A stretch of 64,000 nt of DNA from Acidobacteriota bacterium (GTDB lineage Bacteria; Actinomycetota; Acidimicrobiia; Acidimicrobiales; RAAP-2), in NCBI GenBank assembly GCA_018971185.1, contig JAGXBH010000004.1, forward strand, positions 20,883 to 84,882, written 5' to 3'. Shown here piece by piece: positions 24,854 to 34,478 of the stretch (positions are counted from its first letter, which is position 1; each line of letters begins with the position of its first letter). Under the pieces are notes generated by a model. That model had not been told where the DNA came from, did not search any database, and was given only the letters and a program-made list of their open reading frames with translations. The position numbers and the translations under genes are program-made.

Positions 24854-27535
24854 TTGGCGCAGAAGAAGATCCGGGTACACGAGCTCTCCAAGGAGCTCGG
24901 TCTAACGAGCAAGGAGCTGCTCGCACTCGCCCAGACGCTGGGTATTGGAGCGTCGAGCCCCTCCGCCTCCATCGAGGACGCCCAGGCGGACCGTATCCGC
25001 CGCAAGGCGGACAACGAGGGTCTGCGTCGCGAGGTGGCACCCGAGGAGTCGACCAAGACCAAGTCACGGCCCGCCAGGGCCGCGACGCCCGAGGTCGTGG
25101 AGGAAACCGTGTCACCCCCGGTCACCTCGTCGAGCACGAGTACCGCGGTTCACGCGGCGCCCGTCAGCGACGCCGAGGTTCCCTCGCCCGTCGGCGAAGC
25201 CCCTCGCGTCGTGAGGAGCCGTCCGGCGGTGGCGCCGAAGCCAGCGGCGCCCCGGGTCGCGCCGGCGGAGGGACCGACGACGATCAGGCCGACCCAGCGA
25301 ACCAGCGGTGAGGGGGGCGACGTTGTGCCCGCGAAGCGGCCGCCGCTCTCCCAGAGTGGTCGTCCCATCCCGCCACCCCCGGGGCGCCCCATGAGCCCTT
25401 CGGGTCGCCCGATCCCACCGCCCCCGGGCATGCGCCGCCCCGGCGGACCCGGTGGCGCGCCCTCGAGTCGACCCGGCGGCGCCGGAGCGCCTCGTCCGAT
25501 GAGCGCGCGTCCCTCGTCCGGGGGAGCGCCGCGTGCGGGCGGACCCTCACGTCCAGGGGGCGCCGGCTTCGCCGCGCGACCGGGTGCGGCCACGGGTGCG
25601 GGGGCCTCGGGTCCGGGACGCGGCCCGGCGAACCGTGGTTCGGGCGGACCGCGCGGCTCGCAGCGAAAGACGACGCGTCGCCGTCGTCGTAACGTCGAGG
25701 AGCTCGAGCCGACCCAGATGACGACCTGGCAGCCGAGCTCGGCGCCCGTCCCCGACGGGGACATCATCATCGAGCGCGGATCCACCGCCAAGGACGTCGG
25801 CCCCAAGCTGAATCGTTCCGCAGCCGACATCATCCGCTTCCTCTTCCTGCAGGGCGAGATCGTGACCGCCGTACAGGGCCTGAGTGACGACATGATCGAG
25901 CTCTACGCCGCCGAAGTCGGCGCCTCGGTGAAGTTGGTCGACCCGGGTGAGCAGCAAGAGGCGGCGCTGCTGGCGCGTTTCTTCGACGAGGAGGACATGG
26001 ACGAGGACATCGAGGCCACGCCGCGTCCTCCCGTGGTGACCGTGATGGGTCACGTCGACCACGGTAAGACCAAGCTGCTCGACCGGATTCGCAAGACCAA
26101 CGTGGTGGCGGGCGAGGCGGGTGGCATCACCCAGCACATCGGTGCCTATCAGGTGACCTGGCAGGGTAAGACGATCGCGTTCCTCGACACGCCGGGACAC
26201 GAGGCCTTCACCGCGATGCGCGCGCGTGGCGCCAAGGTCACCGACATCGTGATCCTCGTGGTCGCCGCCGACGACGGCGTCATGCCCCAGACGGTGGAGG
26301 CCATCAACCACGCCAAGGCCGCGGAAGTCCCAATCATCGTCGCCGTCAACAAGATCGACAAGGAGGACGCCAATCCCGATCGCGTCCTGCAGCAACTCAG
26401 CGAGCACGGTCTCGTGCCCGAGAAGTGGGGTGGTGACACCATCACCGTCGAGATCTCGGCGCTGCAGGGACTGGGCATCGACGACTTGCTCGAGCAAGTG
26501 CTGCTGGTGGCCGAACTGGCCGAGCTCTCCGCGCGACCCTCGGGCCGCGCCACGGGGACGGTGCTCGAGGCGAACCTTGAGGTGGGCCGTGGTCCGGTGG
26601 CCACCGTGATGGTGCAGTCGGGCCTCCTGCGTGTCGGCGACCCCGTCGTCGCCGGCGCGGCCTTCGGCAAGGTCAAGGCGTTGATCAACGACCAGGGTAA
26701 GCAGATCAAGTCGGCGGGCCCGTCGACGCCCGTGCAGATCCTCGGGTTCTCCGAGCCGCCCTTCGCGGGCGACGAGATGCGCGTCGCCCAGGACCTGGGC
26801 AACGCGCGCTCCCTCGCTGAGGCGCGCGCACAGCGTGTGCGCCTGGTGGGACACCAGCCCGTGGCCTCGGCGTCGGGTGCGCGTCTCGAGGACCTGTTCG
26901 AACAGATCCAACGGGGCGAGACCGCCACGCTCAACATCGTCTTGAAGGCTGACGTGCAGGGCTCGCTCGAGGCGTGCACCGAATCGCTGCGCAAGCTCGA
27001 GCGCGATGACGTGAAACTGGTGATAGTGCACCGTGGTGTCGGAGGGATCACTGAGAACGACGTGCAGCTGGCCAAGGCCTCCACCGCGACGATCATCGGT
27101 TTCAACGTACGTCCCGACCGGCGCAGCCGCGAGCTCGCCGAGTCCGAGGGCGTGGAGATCCGCACCTACGAGATCATCTACAAGTTGATCGAGGAGATCG
27201 AATCGGCCATGCTGGGTCTCCTCTCGCCCGTCTTCGAGGAAGTGGTCACCGGCGAGGCCGAGGTGCGCGAGGTCTTTCGAGTCCCGCGGATCGGTGCGAT
27301 CGCCGGATGCCTGGTCCGCGAGGGGGTCATCACCCGAGGGTCCAAGGTCCGCTTCCTGCGCGAGGGGACCATCATCTGGAAGGGGTCGATCACCTCACTG
27401 CGTCGCTTCAAGGACGACGCGCGCGAGGTGCAGGCGGGTTACGAGTGCGGCATCGGTCTCTCGGACTACCAGGATCTCAAGGAGGGCGACGTCATCGAGA
27501 CGTTCGAAGAGCGCGAGATCCCGCGAACGGCCTAA
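24854..27535 (+). CDS. infB: Translation initiation factor IF-2
   Basis: GTPase that places initiator tRNA on the ribosome. The N-terminal IF2_N domain ([29 protein letters not shown]) is followed by a Pro/Gly/Arg-rich disordered linker to about residue 285. The G domain has [16 protein letters not shown] and NKID. Domains II, III and IV end at IPRTA. I choose TTG 24854 because AAGGGA lies 5 nt upstream and [16 protein letters not shown] matches actinobacterial IF-2 starts. The track start GTG 24815 adds 13 residues. The product is 893 residues, typical for the phylum. Confidence 0.95.
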   Translation: MAQKKIRVHELSKELGLTSKELLALAQTLGIGASSPSASIEDAQADRIRRKADNEGLRREVAPEESTKTKSRPARAATPEVVEETVSPPVTSSSTSTAVHAAPVSDAEVPSPVGEAPRVVRSRPAVAPKPAAPRVAPAEGPTTIRPTQRTSGEGGDVVPAKRPPLSQSGRPIPPPPGRPMSPSGRPIPPPPGMRRPGGPGGAPSSRPGGAGAPRPMSARPSSGGAPRAGGPSRPGGAGFAARPGAATGAGASGPGRGPANRGSGGPRGSQRKTTRRRRRNVEELEPTQMTTWQPSSAPVPDGDIIIERGSTAKDVGPKLNRSAADIIRFLFLQGEIVTAVQGLSDDMIELYAAEVGASVKLVDPGEQQEAALLARFFDEEDMDEDIEATPRPPVVTVMGHVDHGKTKLLDRIRKTNVVAGEAGGITQHIGAYQVTWQGKTIAFLDTPGHEAFTAMRARGAKVTDIVILVVAADDGVMPQTVEAINHAKAAEVPIIVAVNKIDKEDANPDRVLQQLSEHGLVPEKWGGDTITVEISALQGLGIDDLLEQVLLVAELAELSARPSGRATGTVLEANLEVGRGPVATVMVQSGLLRVGDPVVAGAAFGKVKALINDQGKQIKSAGPSTPVQILGFSEPPFAGDEMRVAQDLGNARSLAEARAQRVRLVGHQPVASASGARLEDLFEQIQRGETATLNIVLKADVQGSLEACTESLRKLERDDVKLVIVHRGVGGITENDVQLAKASTATIIGFNVRPDRRSRELAESEGVEIRTYEIIYKLIEEIESAMLGLLSPVFEEVVTGEAEVREVFRVPRIGAIAGCLVREGVITRGSKVRFLREGTIIWKGSITSLRRFKDDAREVQAGYECGIGLSDYQDLKEGDVIETFEEREIPRTA

Positions 27536-27538
27536 CCC

Positions 27539-27898
27539 ATGGCCCATTCCTCGAGCCACCATCCCTACCCGCGCTCCGCGCGGGTCAACCAGATCCTGCG
27601 CGAGGTCATCTCCGAGGAGATCCTGCGCCTCGGAGATGTCGACGAGCGATTGGGATTCCTGACGGTCACCGGCGTCGAGATCACCGCGGACATGCGCCAG
27701 GCGATGGTCTACCTCGATTCGCTCGACGAGGAGCGTGCGGCGGCACTGGAGGAACGACGGGCTCAGATCCAGGGATCGGTGAACGCGCAGACGCGCCTGA
27801 AGCGCACGCCGCGGCTCTCCTTCATGGCCGATCCCGCGATCGCCAGTGGTAACGCGGTTGAGGACGCCCTACGTCGACAGCGTCATGACGACGACTAA
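27539..27898 (+). CDS. rbfA: Ribosome-binding factor A
   Basis: KH-fold 30S maturation factor. It shows RSARVNQILREVISEEILRLGD, VTGVEITADMRQAMVYL and RLKRTPRLSFMADPA. It has 119 residues with ATG 27539, 3 bp after infB. Its end overlaps the truB start by 14 nt. Confidence 0.95.
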   Translation: MAHSSSHHPYPRSARVNQILREVISEEILRLGDVDERLGFLTVTGVEITADMRQAMVYLDSLDEERAAALEERRAQIQGSVNAQTRLKRTPRLSFMADPAIASGNAVEDALRRQRHDDD

Positions 27899-28772
27899 TG
27901 GCCTCCTGCTGATCGACAAACCGGGTGGGCTCACGAGCCACGACGTCGTCGCCAGGCTACGAAGGCTCTACGACGAGCGTCGGATCGGCCACGCCGGCAC
28001 CCTGGACCCGATGGCCACCGGGCTCCTGGTGGTGGCGCTCGGTCCCTCGACACGATTGCTTCGCTTCGCCCAGGCCCAGGTCAAGCGCTACAGCGGCGAG
28101 GTCCGTCTCGGAGTGGCGACGGACACGCTCGACGCTGACGGAGTGGTGGTCGCGCGCGCGGCGGTGCCCGTCCTGGCTTCGGACCAGGTCAACGCCCTGG
28201 CGGCGATGATGGTCGGGCGCCAACTCCAGGTGCCCCCCATGGTCTCGGCGTTGAAGGTGGGCGGACGTCGACTGCACGAGCTCGCGCGCGAAGGTGTCGA
28301 GGTCGAGCGAGCGCCCCGCGAGATTCACATCGAGAGGTTCTCGCTGGCGGCGACCGAGGACCCCGACCGGTGGCGCTTCGACGTCACGTGCTCGGTGGGG
28401 ACGTACGTCCGTGTCCTACTGAGCGACCTGTCGACGAGGATGGGGACCGTGGGGCACCTGAGCGCGCTGCGACGGCTCTCGAGCGGTGCGCACCGGGTCG
28501 AGGATGCCCTTAGTCTGCAAGAGTTGTCGAACTTGGCTGACGCGACGGCGGCCCTCGAGCCACCGGCGCGGCTCGTCGAGGGCCTGGCGTGGACGACCCT
28601 GGACGAGGGTGAGGCCGCGAGGATGCGAATGGGGCAGCGACTGCGCCTCGCCGAGGACCACGTCGCCGAGGAGATCGCGGCCTTCGAGAGCGATGGGACC
28701 TTGGTGGGGATCCTGCGACGTCGCGGAGACCTCTGGAAGCCCGAGATCGTCATGACGGGCGCTGCGACGTGA
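27885..28772 (+). CDS. truB: tRNA pseudouridine-55 synthase
   Basis: Forms pseudouridine 55 in the T arm of tRNAs. The catalytic Asp lies in HAGTLDPMATGLL near residue 44. Other motifs are GLLLIDKPGGLTSHDVV, QVPPMVSALKVGGRRLHELAREG and CSVGTYVRVL. ATG 27885 gives 295 residues; the track starts 13 codons early. It overlaps rbfA and its TGA overlaps the ribF GTG. Confidence 0.95.
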   Translation: MTTTNGLLLIDKPGGLTSHDVVARLRRLYDERRIGHAGTLDPMATGLLVVALGPSTRLLRFAQAQVKRYSGEVRLGVATDTLDADGVVVARAAVPVLASDQVNALAAMMVGRQLQVPPMVSALKVGGRRLHELAREGVEVERAPREIHIERFSLAATEDPDRWRFDVTCSVGTYVRVLLSDLSTRMGTVGHLSALRRLSSGAHRVEDALSLQELSNLADATAALEPPARLVEGLAWTTLDEGEAARMRMGQRLRLAEDHVAEEIAAFESDGTLVGILRRRGDLWKPEIVMTGAAT

Positions 28773-29719
28773 GAGTCGGCCACTTCGACGCCGCGCTGCA
28801 GCGACCCAGCGTGGTCTCCTTCGGCGTGTTCGACGGACTACACCGAGGCCACCAGGCTCTCCTCTCTGAGGTGGTGCGTCTGGCGCACGACAACGCCGCG
28901 CACGCCAGCGTCGTGACGTTCGATCCTCACCCCGCTCTGGTGCTCTCGCCGTCGACGGCACCGCGGTTGATCGGCACCATGGACCAGCGCCTCGAGGGGA
29001 TGGACCGACTGGGTGTGGAGCAGGTACTGGTGATGGACTTCGACCAGCAGTCGGCGGCGGAGTCGGCGACGTCCTTCGTGGAACGGGTGTTGGTCCGCCA
29101 GCTCGGAGTGTGCGACCTGGTGGTCGGCGACGACGTCCACTTCGGTCGCGATCGCGAGGGCGACGTGGCGCTGCTCGTACGCCTCGGCGAGCGCCATTCG
29201 TTCCGCGTGCACTCCTCGCCGACCTACGGTGGGCTCAGTCGTTTCAGCTCTTCGTCGGTCCGGGCGCGACTCGCGGCCGGCGACGTCGCGGCCGCGGCCG
29301 CGATCCTCGGTCGCGCTTTCGTCCTGCGCGGGCTTGTCGTGCACGGCGACGCGCGCGGACGTGAGATCGGCTTCGCCACCGCGAACTTGCAGACCCACGA
29401 GCGCCAGCAGTTGCCGGCGTTGGGGATCTACGCCGCCGCCGTGCATCTCGAGGACGGGCGCTGGCGCTGCGGCGCGGTCTCGGTGGGCACGCGTCCCCAG
29501 TTCTACGAGGACGGGGGGGTCCTGGTGGAGGTGCACCTCCCCGACTTCGAGGGCGACCTGTACGGGCAGCGGCTGGACGTCGCCTTCCTCGAGCGACTTC
29601 GTGGCGAGAAGACCTTCGCCACCCTGGACGAGTTGGTCGAGCAAATGGGCCACGATGTCGCGCGCAGCCAGCAAATCTTCGAGAATTTCGATTCCACCGT
29701 CTCGGTCCTGCTAGGATAG
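28769..29719 (+). CDS. ribF: Bifunctional riboflavin kinase / FAD synthetase
   Basis: Makes FMN and FAD. The N-terminal nucleotidyltransferase half carries [13 protein letters not shown] and [13 protein letters not shown]. The C-terminal kinase half carries [26 protein letters not shown] and [14 protein letters not shown]. It has 316 residues. GTG 28769 overlaps the truB stop as GTGA. It ends the rimP-to-ribF run. Confidence 0.95.
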   Translation: MRVGHFDAALQRPSVVSFGVFDGLHRGHQALLSEVVRLAHDNAAHASVVTFDPHPALVLSPSTAPRLIGTMDQRLEGMDRLGVEQVLVMDFDQQSAAESATSFVERVLVRQLGVCDLVVGDDVHFGRDREGDVALLVRLGERHSFRVHSSPTYGGLSRFSSSSVRARLAAGDVAAAAAILGRAFVLRGLVVHGDARGREIGFATANLQTHERQQLPALGIYAAAVHLEDGRWRCGAVSVGTRPQFYEDGGVLVEVHLPDFEGDLYGQRLDVAFLERLRGEKTFATLDELVEQMGHDVARSQQIFENFDSTVSVLLG

Positions 29720-29801
29720 TTTCTCGGTCAGCGACGCTGATCGTGTGAGTCGTCGAGGTGACGGCTCGCAACGGGACCCCCGACTCATAAGGCAAGACTC
29801 C
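29712..29801 (+). promoter_or_regulatory. rpsO promoter hexamer and structured leader
   Basis: TAGGAT (29712-29717) overlaps the ribF stop and can serve as a -10. The leader of about 78 nt has hairpin TCAGC-GAC-GCTGA (29728-29740) and stem GAGTCGTC / GACGGCTC (29747-29754 with 29760-29767, one G-U). GAGTCG can instead pair with CGACTC (29781-29786), just before the AAGG ribosome-binding site. Mutually exclusive pairings next to the start are what an S15-responsive leader would need. Confidence 0.45.
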
Positions 29802-30059
29802 ATGGCTGAGAAGCAGCAGATCATCAAGGACTATCAGGCGCACGCCACGGACACGGGCTCGCCCGAGGTCCAGATCGCGATCCTGACGGACCGGATCTCG
29901 CACCTCACCGAGCATCTCAAGGTCCACAAGGGTGATCATCACACCCGGCGCGGACTCATGAAGCTCATCGGCCAGCGACGTCGCCTGCTCGATTACGTGC
30001 AGCGCGGCAACGTGGAGCGATACCGCGAGTTGATCGGGCGTCTCGGAATTCGTCGCTAG
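29802..30059 (+). CDS. rpsO: 30S ribosomal protein S15 (uS15)
   Basis: S15 signature: [65 protein letters not shown] 29802 gives 85 residues, slightly shorter than the usual 89 at the N-terminus. The track start 19 codons earlier would use leader sequence. It is followed by pnp, as in many bacteria. Confidence 0.97.
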   Translation: MAEKQQIIKDYQAHATDTGSPEVQIAILTDRISHLTEHLKVHKGDHHTRRGLMKLIGQRRRLLDYVQRGNVERYRELIGRLGIRR

Positions 30060-30065
30060 CCGGTC

Positions 30066-30086
30066 CACGCCGACGCCGTCGGCGTG
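30066..30086 (+). promoter_or_regulatory. Hairpin between rpsO and pnp
   Basis: A perfect 9-bp stem CACGCCGAC / GTCGGCGTG with a GCC loop and no U-tract. In E. coli the rpsO-pnp spacer is an RNase III processing site; a processing or weak termination role here is inference. A second small stem TCCGA-GTTC-TCGGA follows at about 30096-30109. Confidence 0.5.
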
Positions 30087-30192
30087 TCCAACACATCCGA
30101 GTTCTCGGAGGCCAGTGGAGAACAGTCGCGTCAGGCGGCGGTTGCTCACTGGGATCCGGGCGGAGTGTTGCTAACCGCATAAGGAGCATTCC

Positions 30193-32670
30193 ATGACTGA
30201 CGCAATCCGCGTAAGTAGTCCCATCACGGGCACCGACAAGACCCTCAGCTTCGAGGCCGGTCGTCTGGCGCAACTCGCCGACGGCGCTGTTCTCGCGCGA
30301 CTGGGCGATACCGTCCTTCTCGCCACCGTCGCCGCCGCGCGCAGTGTGCGTGAGGGCATCGACTTCTTCCCCCTGACGGTGGACATCGAGGAGCGGGCCT
30401 ACGCGGCCGGCAAGATCCCCGGCTCGTTCTTCCGTCGCGAGGGCAAGATCTCGGACCAGGCCGTGCTGATTTGCCGGCTCATCGACCGTCCGCTGCGCCC
30501 GTCGTTCCCCAAGGGTTTCCGTAACGAGGTCCAGGTGGTCGGAACTGTCTTCAGTGCCGACCAGGAGAACCCGCACGACATCCTCGCCATCAATGCCGCT
30601 TCGGCCGCGTTGATGATCTCGGGGATCCCCTTCGACGGTCCCATCGGCGCGGTTCGTCTGGCGTACACCACCGACGGTGTCTGGGCGCCGCACCCGACCT
30701 TCGCCGAGGGCGACGCCGCCACCTTCGAGCTCGTGGTCGCCGGCCGCGCCCTCGAGGACTCGGTCGAGTCCGACATCGCCATCATGATGGTCGAGGCGGG
30801 AGGCACCGAGGGATCCTTCGAGATGTACGCCGACGGTGCCCCGAAGGTGTCCGAGGAGGTCCTTGCCGAGGGTCTCGAGGCTTCCAAGTTGTGGATCCGC
30901 GAGGCGATCAACCTGCAGCGCGAACTGGTGCGCGAGTACGTGGCCCAGCACGGTGAGATCCAGACCATCGAGTACAAGACGTTCACCGACTACCAGGAGG
31001 ACGTGCTGGCTCGCGTGAGTGAGGTGGGTGAGGCCGCGCTGGCCGAGGCCAACAAATTGACGACGAAGACGGCGCGCAACGCGGCCCTCGACGCGGCGAC
31101 CAAGGACATCATTGAGCAGCTGCCCGAGTTCGCGGATCGTCAGAGCGAGGTGAAGGCCGCGGTCAAGTCGCTCACCAAGAAGATCGTGCGCAAGCGCATC
31201 ACGGCCGAGGGAGTGCGTATCGACGGGCGTAGTTCCTCCGAGATCCGACCGCTCTCCGCGCAGGTCGACCTGTTCCCGATGACCCACGGATCGGCCCTGT
31301 TCCAGCGTGGCGAGACCCAGGTGGTCAACGTGACGACCCTGGGAATGCCCCGCATGAAGCAGCAGATCGACTCGATCACCCCCGACGAGTTCCGTCGCTA
31401 CATGCACCACTACAACTTCCCGCCCTACTCGGTGGGCGAGACCGGTCGCGTGGGGGCGCCGAAGCGCCGCGAGGTGGGTCACGGGATGCTCGCCGAGCGC
31501 GCGCTCGTGCCCGTGCTGCCCAGCGAGCAGGAGTTCTCCTACACGTTGCGCGTCGTCTCGGACGTGTTGCAGTCCAATGGCTCGACGTCCATGGCGTCGG
31601 TCTGTGGCTCCACCCTCTCGTTGATGGCCGCCGGTGTACCGATCAAGGCACCGGTGGCGGGCATCGCCATGGGTCTGGTCTACGAGGATGGCGTGTACTC
31701 GACGCTCACCGACATCCTGGGCGCCGAGGACGCTTTCGGCGACATGGACTTCAAGGTTGCCGGTACTGCCGACGCGGTGACGGCGCTACAGCTCGACACC
31801 AAGATCGACGGACTTCCGGCGGACGTGCTGGCCAAGGCGTTGCACCAGGCCAAGGAGGCGCGCCTGGCGATCCTCGACGTGATCACCTCGACGATCCCCG
31901 AACCGCGTCACGAGGTGGCCGCGGTGGCGCCGAAGATCGTGTCACTCGAGATCCCCATCGACAAGATCGGTGAGGTCATCGGGCCCAAGGGTAAGGTCAT
32001 CAATACCCTGCAGCAGGAGACTGGCGCCGACATCACGGTCGACGACGACGGCGTCGTGGGCACGGTCACCATCGGAGCCAAGGACGGAAGGGCGGTCGAG
32101 GAGGCCAAGCGTCGCATCTCGCTGATCCTGGATCCGCCCACGGCCGAGATCGGAGCGGTCTATCAGGGACGCATCGTCAACGTCGCCAAGTTCGGCGCCT
32201 TCGTGAGCATCCTGCCTGGTCGTGACGGACTGCTGCACATCTCCAAGATGTCACCGCTCAATGGGGGCAAGCGTATCGGTCAGGTCGAAGACGTCGTCGA
32301 ACTCGGTCAGGCGATCGAAGTCAGGGTCGACGACATCGACCCTCAGGGCAAGGTGTCCTTGTCGCTGGCCGGTGACTACGCCGACATGGCGTCAGAGGAC
32401 GCGCCGCGTGACCGTGGCGACCGTGGTGAACGTGGTGACCGTGGTGACCGTGGTGACCGTGGTGACCGTGGTGACCGTGGTGACCGTGGTGGGCGCGATC
32501 GCGGTGAGCGCCCTTCGCGCGCGAACTCCTCGACGCTTGCGAGTCCTAGTTTCGAGGCGACCTTCGAGGCGGAGTTGGCCGAGGAGATCGGCGATCTCGG
32601 GCCCGGTGGTCCGTCGTTCTCCGAGAACGATGGTGGCAATCGCCGCGGTCCGCGTCCTCGCCGCCGCTAG
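30193..32670 (+). CDS. pnp: Polyribonucleotide nucleotidyltransferase (PNPase) with RGD-repeat tail
   Basis: Phosphorolytic 3'-5' exoribonuclease. It has two RNase PH cores. The second carries the active-site region (FPPYSVGETGRVGAPKRREVGHG.LAERAL, DILGAEDAFGDMDFKVAGT). A KH domain (IPIDKIGEVIGPKGKVINTLQQETGA) and an S1 domain (GAVYQGRIVNVAKFGAFVSILPGRDGLLHISK) follow. After S1 comes a tail of about 90 residues with nine Asp-Arg-Gly units and a final basic patch (RRGPRPRRR). At 825 residues it is longer than E. coli PNPase (711) because of N-terminal and C-terminal differences. ATG 30193 has AAGGAG 6 nt upstream. Confidence 0.97.
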   Translation: MTDAIRVSSPITGTDKTLSFEAGRLAQLADGAVLARLGDTVLLATVAAARSVREGIDFFPLTVDIEERAYAAGKIPGSFFRREGKISDQAVLICRLIDRPLRPSFPKGFRNEVQVVGTVFSADQENPHDILAINAASAALMISGIPFDGPIGAVRLAYTTDGVWAPHPTFAEGDAATFELVVAGRALEDSVESDIAIMMVEAGGTEGSFEMYADGAPKVSEEVLAEGLEASKLWIREAINLQRELVREYVAQHGEIQTIEYKTFTDYQEDVLARVSEVGEAALAEANKLTTKTARNAALDAATKDIIEQLPEFADRQSEVKAAVKSLTKKIVRKRITAEGVRIDGRSSSEIRPLSAQVDLFPMTHGSALFQRGETQVVNVTTLGMPRMKQQIDSITPDEFRRYMHHYNFPPYSVGETGRVGAPKRREVGHGMLAERALVPVLPSEQEFSYTLRVVSDVLQSNGSTSMASVCGSTLSLMAAGVPIKAPVAGIAMGLVYEDGVYSTLTDILGAEDAFGDMDFKVAGTADAVTALQLDTKIDGLPADVLAKALHQAKEARLAILDVITSTIPEPRHEVAAVAPKIVSLEIPIDKIGEVIGPKGKVINTLQQETGADITVDDDGVVGTVTIGAKDGRAVEEAKRRISLILDPPTAEIGAVYQGRIVNVAKFGAFVSILPGRDGLLHISKMSPLNGGKRIGQVEDVVELGQAIEVRVDDIDPQGKVSLSLAGDYADMASEDAPRDRGDRGERGDRGDRGDRGDRGDRGDRGGRDRGERPSRANSSTLASPSFEATFEAELAEEIGDLGPGGPSFSENDGGNRRGPRPRRR
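32410..32490 (+). repeat. 9-bp tandem repeat in pnp encoding (DRG)n
   Basis: Nine consecutive units of GACCGTGGT; the last six (32437-32490) are identical. The unit length keeps frame, so copy-number change would alter only the number of Asp-Arg-Gly triplets in the PNPase tail. Confidence 0.9.
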
Positions 32671-32674
32671 ACGA

Positions 32675-32723
32675 GCGACACACCCCGGTTCGCGACCGCT
32701 GGTCGCGAACCGGGGTGTGTCGC
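32675..32723 (+). terminator. Perfect 23-bp inverted repeat after pnp
   Basis: GCGACACACCCCGGTTCGCGACC, a GCT loop, then the exact reverse complement, starting 5 bp after the pnp stop. There is no U-tract. Such strong U-less stems act as terminators in high-GC actinobacteria and would also protect the pnp mRNA end. It separates pnp from dapB. Confidence 0.75.
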
Positions 32724-32757
32724 GTCAAAGCCACCATCGCCTGGCGCATGGGACCTG

Positions 32758-32763
32758 TAGGGT
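32758..32763 (+). promoter_or_regulatory. Leaderless-type -10 hexamer before dapB
   Basis: TAGGGT ends 6 nt before GTG 32770. Confidence 0.5.
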
Positions 32764-32769
32764 GAAGGC

Positions 32770-33540
32770 GTGAAGAGGATCGCGATGGTGGGCGGGGCCG
32801 GTCGAATGGGTCAGGCCCTCGCCGAGAACCTGAACCTGATTGACGGCCTGGTCGTGAGCGCGCTCGTCGACGTACGAGAGCCCGGACATCTCTTCGGCGC
32901 CTCCTACTTCGAGTCGATCGACGCACTGAAGCCCTCCGAGATCGACGTCGTCGTCGACTTCTCGCAGCCCGACTCCGTCGTGAGCAGCGCTCGATGGTGC
33001 GCCCAGCACCGACGAGGTCTGGTCATCGGCACCACCGGGCTCGACGAAGGGCAACGGGCGCAGGTGCAAGAGGCCGCGACCGCGACCGGGGTCCTCATGG
33101 CGGCGAACTTCTCCCTCGGGGCGGTGTTGAGCGAGCGCTTCGCCGCGATGGCGGCCCCGTATTTCGATCGCGTGGAGATCATTGAATTGCACCACGACCG
33201 AAAGGTCGACGCCCCGTCGGGCACCTCACTCACCACGGCGTCGCGTATCGCTGCGGCGCGTCGCGTCGCGGGACGGGTGACACCCGCGGAACCCACCCGG
33301 CGCGTCACCGTGGAGGGGGCCCGGGGGGCCGACGCGGGTGACGGGGTGCGAATCCATTCGGTGCGACTGCCCGGACTGGTGGCGCACCAGGAGGTTCTCT
33401 TCGGTGGGGCGGGCGAGGGGCTGACCATTCGACACGACTCCTACGATCGCGTCAGTTTCGTGCAGGGTGTCGCGATCGCGGTGGCCTTCGTGGACGAAAC
33501 ACCGGGTTTCACCTGGGGAATCGACGGGTTGATCGTCTAA
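32770..33540 (+). CDS. dapB: 4-hydroxy-tetrahydrodipicolinate reductase
   Basis: NAD(P)H-dependent step of lysine/diaminopimelate synthesis. The Rossmann motif is VGGAGRMGQ; the other motifs are VVDFSQPD, VIGTTGL, and the substrate and catalytic motif IELHHDRKVDAPSGT. It has 256 residues with GTG 32770. It is followed by dapA and rnj, a common actinobacterial order. Confidence 0.96.
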   Translation: MKRIAMVGGAGRMGQALAENLNLIDGLVVSALVDVREPGHLFGASYFESIDALKPSEIDVVVDFSQPDSVVSSARWCAQHRRGLVIGTTGLDEGQRAQVQEAATATGVLMAANFSLGAVLSERFAAMAAPYFDRVEIIELHHDRKVDAPSGTSLTTASRIAAARRVAGRVTPAEPTRRVTVEGARGADAGDGVRIHSVRLPGLVAHQEVLFGGAGEGLTIRHDSYDRVSFVQGVAIAVAFVDETPGFTWGIDGLIV

Positions 33541-33569
33541 AGCGCCCCGAGTGTGGTGTGTATCGCTGG

Positions 33570-33575
33570 TAACTT
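33570..33575 (+). promoter_or_regulatory. Leaderless-type -10 hexamer before dapA
   Basis: TAACTT ends 6 nt before ATG 33582; no Shine-Dalgarno sequence is in the gap. Confidence 0.5.
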
Positions 33576-33581
33576 CGTTAG

Positions 33582-34478
33582 ATGGTCGCACCCCGCTTCG
33601 GATCCCTGTTGACCGCGATGGTCACTCCCTTCGAGGTGGACGGTTCGCTCGCCCTGGACGTCGCGAGGGATGTAGCGAGGTACCTCGTCGCCCAGGGCAA
33701 CGACGCGCTGGTCGTGGCCGGTTCGACGGGCGAGGGTTCCTCGCTCTCCGACGAGGAGAAGCTCGACTTGTTCGCTGCGGTCGCCGAAGCGGTGACCGTG
33801 CCCGTGCTGGCCGGGACCTCGTCGTCGAACACTGCGCACTCGGTGGCGCTGACGTCGCGCGTGTCCGCCACGGGAGTCGCGGGCGTCCTCACGACGACTC
33901 CCGCCTACGCCCGACCGAGTCAGTCGGGTATCGCGGCGCACTTCGGGGCCATCGCCTCGTCGACGACGCTGCCGGTGATGCTCTACGACATCCCCGTGCG
34001 CACGGGTCGCAAACTGGCGTCGGCGACCACCGTGAGGGTGGTGCGCGAGAACGCCAACGTGGTCGCCCTCAAGGACGCCTCGGCGGACCTCGTCGCCGCG
34101 GCGGCGACCAAGGCCGAGTTGGGTGAGGCGCTCGACCTGTACAGCGGCGACGACGCTCTGGTCCTGCCCTTCGTCGCCATTGGGGCGGTGGGACTGGTGT
34201 CTGTGGCGGCCCACTGGGCGGCTCCCGAATTCGCGGCGCTCGTGCGTTCGGCCCACGCCGGTGACTGGAACGCCGCGCGTGCGCTCAACGCGCGTCTCGC
34301 CCCCAGTTGCCAATTCGAAACGAGTGAGACGTATCCCAACCCCCTTCCGTCCAAGGCGGTCATGCGCGCCCTCGGTTTCAGCGTCGGCCAGTGTCGACTT
34401 CCCTTGGGCCCCGGCGACGACGAACTCGACGAGTCCGCTCGTGAGGTGCTAGCCGCATTGGTGGCGACGCGTGGCTAA
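33582..34478 (+). CDS. dapA: 4-hydroxy-tetrahydrodipicolinate synthase
   Basis: Condenses pyruvate with aspartate semialdehyde via a lysine Schiff base. It shows GSTGEGSSLSDEEK, the catalytic Tyr in VMLYDIPVRTG and the Schiff-base Lys in VVALKDASAD. It has 298 residues with ATG 33582. The product is the substrate of DapB. The end overlaps rnj by 8 nt. Confidence 0.96.
   Translation: MVAPRFGSLLTAMVTPFEVDGSLALDVARDVARYLVAQGNDALVVAGSTGEGSSLSDEEKLDLFAAVAEAVTVPVLAGTSSSNTAHSVALTSRVSATGVAGVLTTTPAYARPSQSGIAAHFGAIASSTTLPVMLYDIPVRTGRKLASATTVRVVRENANVVALKDASADLVAAAATKAELGEALDLYSGDDALVLPFVAIGAVGLVSVAAHWAAPEFAALVRSAHAGDWNAARALNARLAPSCQFETSETYPNPLPSKAVMRALGFSVGQCRLPLGPGDDELDESAREVLAALVATRG

Noticed and set aside
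32410-32490. Possible CRISPR-like array
   Set aside because: Units are 9 bp with no spacers and lie in frame inside pnp; it is a coding minisatellite. No CRISPR array or cas gene was seen in the window.
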